Origin: Ignavibacteriales bacterium
Lineage (GTDB): Bacteria; Bacteroidota; Ignavibacteria; Ignavibacteriales; SURF-24
Direction of reading: 5' to 3'
DNA length: 64,000 nt
Assembly (NCBI GenBank): GCA_026390815.1
Contig: JAPLFH010000003.1
Location: forward strand, 43,773-107,772
Part shown: piece by piece, positions 63,831 through 64,000 of the stretch
Layout: every line of letters starts with the position of its first letter
Position numbering within the stretch: position 1 is the first letter of the stretch
Position numbers and translations under genes: made by a program
Notes under the pieces: generated by a model
What the model was told of the DNA's origin: nothing
The model's database searches: none
What the model saw: the letters and a program-made list of their open reading frames with translations, nothing else

Positions 63831-63850
63831 CTCCGGCATTTATGCCGGAG
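63831..63850. repeat. uninterrupted dispersed hairpin
   Basis: CTCCGGCATTTATGCCGGAG is a perfect hairpin of the same general style as those that carry inserts, but it has none. It serves as a local example of an empty site. Confidence 0.65.
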
Positions 63851-63887
63851 TATCGGAATCCTCAAAAAATCCTGGACTTTAGTCCAA

Positions 63888-63906
63888 CCTACTTGCAGTA
63901 GGCAAG
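63888..63906. repeat. 19-bp palindromic insert
   Basis: CCTACTTGCAGTAGGCAAG follows GGACTTTAGTCCAA and precedes TACAATCC; the hairpin GGACTTTAGTCC directly adjoins. It differs from the copies at 63649 by only two bases. Confidence 0.75.
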
Positions 63907-63970
63907 TACAATCCTAATGTTGGGCTAAAGCCCTAAATTCTTGGAGAATATTCTTTCCCCGACTTGAAAA

Positions 63971-63989
63971 CCTGCCTACGGTAAGCAGG
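63971..63989. repeat. 19-bp palindromic insert
   Basis: CCTGCCTACGGTAAGCAGG separates CCCCGACTTGAAAA from GTCGGGG. Without it the two flanks form a clean hairpin with a TTGAAAA loop. Confidence 0.75.
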
Positions 63990-64000
63990 GTCGGGGCTAT

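Overview
The window is AT-rich bacterial DNA and looks chromosomal. It most resembles the Ignavibacteriota/Bacteroidota side of the FCB group. The reasons are several large secreted proteins ending in type IX secretion (T9SS) sorting tails of the 'NYPNPFNP...' type, a PorV/PorQ-like porin, TonB receptors with carboxypeptidase-like N-termini, atpD-atpC standing apart from other ATP synthase genes, and a Nuo-type complex I operon. No ribosomal RNA gene is present, so the placement rests on gene content only.

Layout. 1-7.5 kb: the end of a complex I operon (nuoH partial, I, J, K, L, M, N). 7.6-11.5 kb: three same-strand modules (a ParE-like toxin-antitoxin pair, an HpcH-aldolase-like/SGNH-like pair, and higBA) separated by three diverged copies of one ~120-150 bp repeat, resembling a cassette array. 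11.7-13.5 kb: decayed defence genes (restriction-modification remnants, a TcmP C-terminal remnant) around one intact DUF5131 gene. 13.7-19.5 kb: the most unusual part, a four-gene minus-strand cluster encoding a PIN-like nuclease with a membrane anchor, a small three-helix membrane protein, a soluble GAF histidine kinase, and a response-regulator receiver fused to a retropepsin-like aspartic protease. 19.6-22.2 kb: two small hypothetical genes, a 21-bp tandem array and a miniature inverted-repeat element. 22.1-25.7 kb: a 5'-truncated cysteine desulfurase, iscA, a superoxide dismutase with an optional Tat-like leader, and a LON-domain protein.

25.7-27.6 kb: atpD-atpC. 27.7-41 kb: a seven-gene minus-strand cell-surface cluster (T9SS cargo, lipoproteins, TonB receptor, PorV/PorQ-like porin, phospholipase-D-fold protein). 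41-53.3 kb: rpmB, small membrane proteins, then a TonB/ExbD/ExbB set with an HU-SPOR fusion, an outer membrane barrel, a giant TPR protein and a DUF92 protein. 53.5-59.6 kb: a barrel protein, tRNA-Leu(GAG), an ECF sigma/anti-sigma unit opposite a Spy/CpxP-like gene, a three-gene set that fits tetrahydrobiopterin-type pterin synthesis (PTPS, GTP cyclohydrolase I, SDR), a peroxiredoxin and a dodecin. 59.7-64 kb: a TolB-like propeller, an M28 peptidase, a small helical protein with a second 21-bp array upstream, and a dense cluster of nested palindromes.

Three items deserve most attention: the kinase/receiver-protease/PIN cluster; a 19-bp palindrome repeatedly inserted inside other hairpins; and two unrelated arrays that share a 21-bp period and the same position upstream of a small helical gene. 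All functional calls come from reading motifs by eye; no database search was possible.
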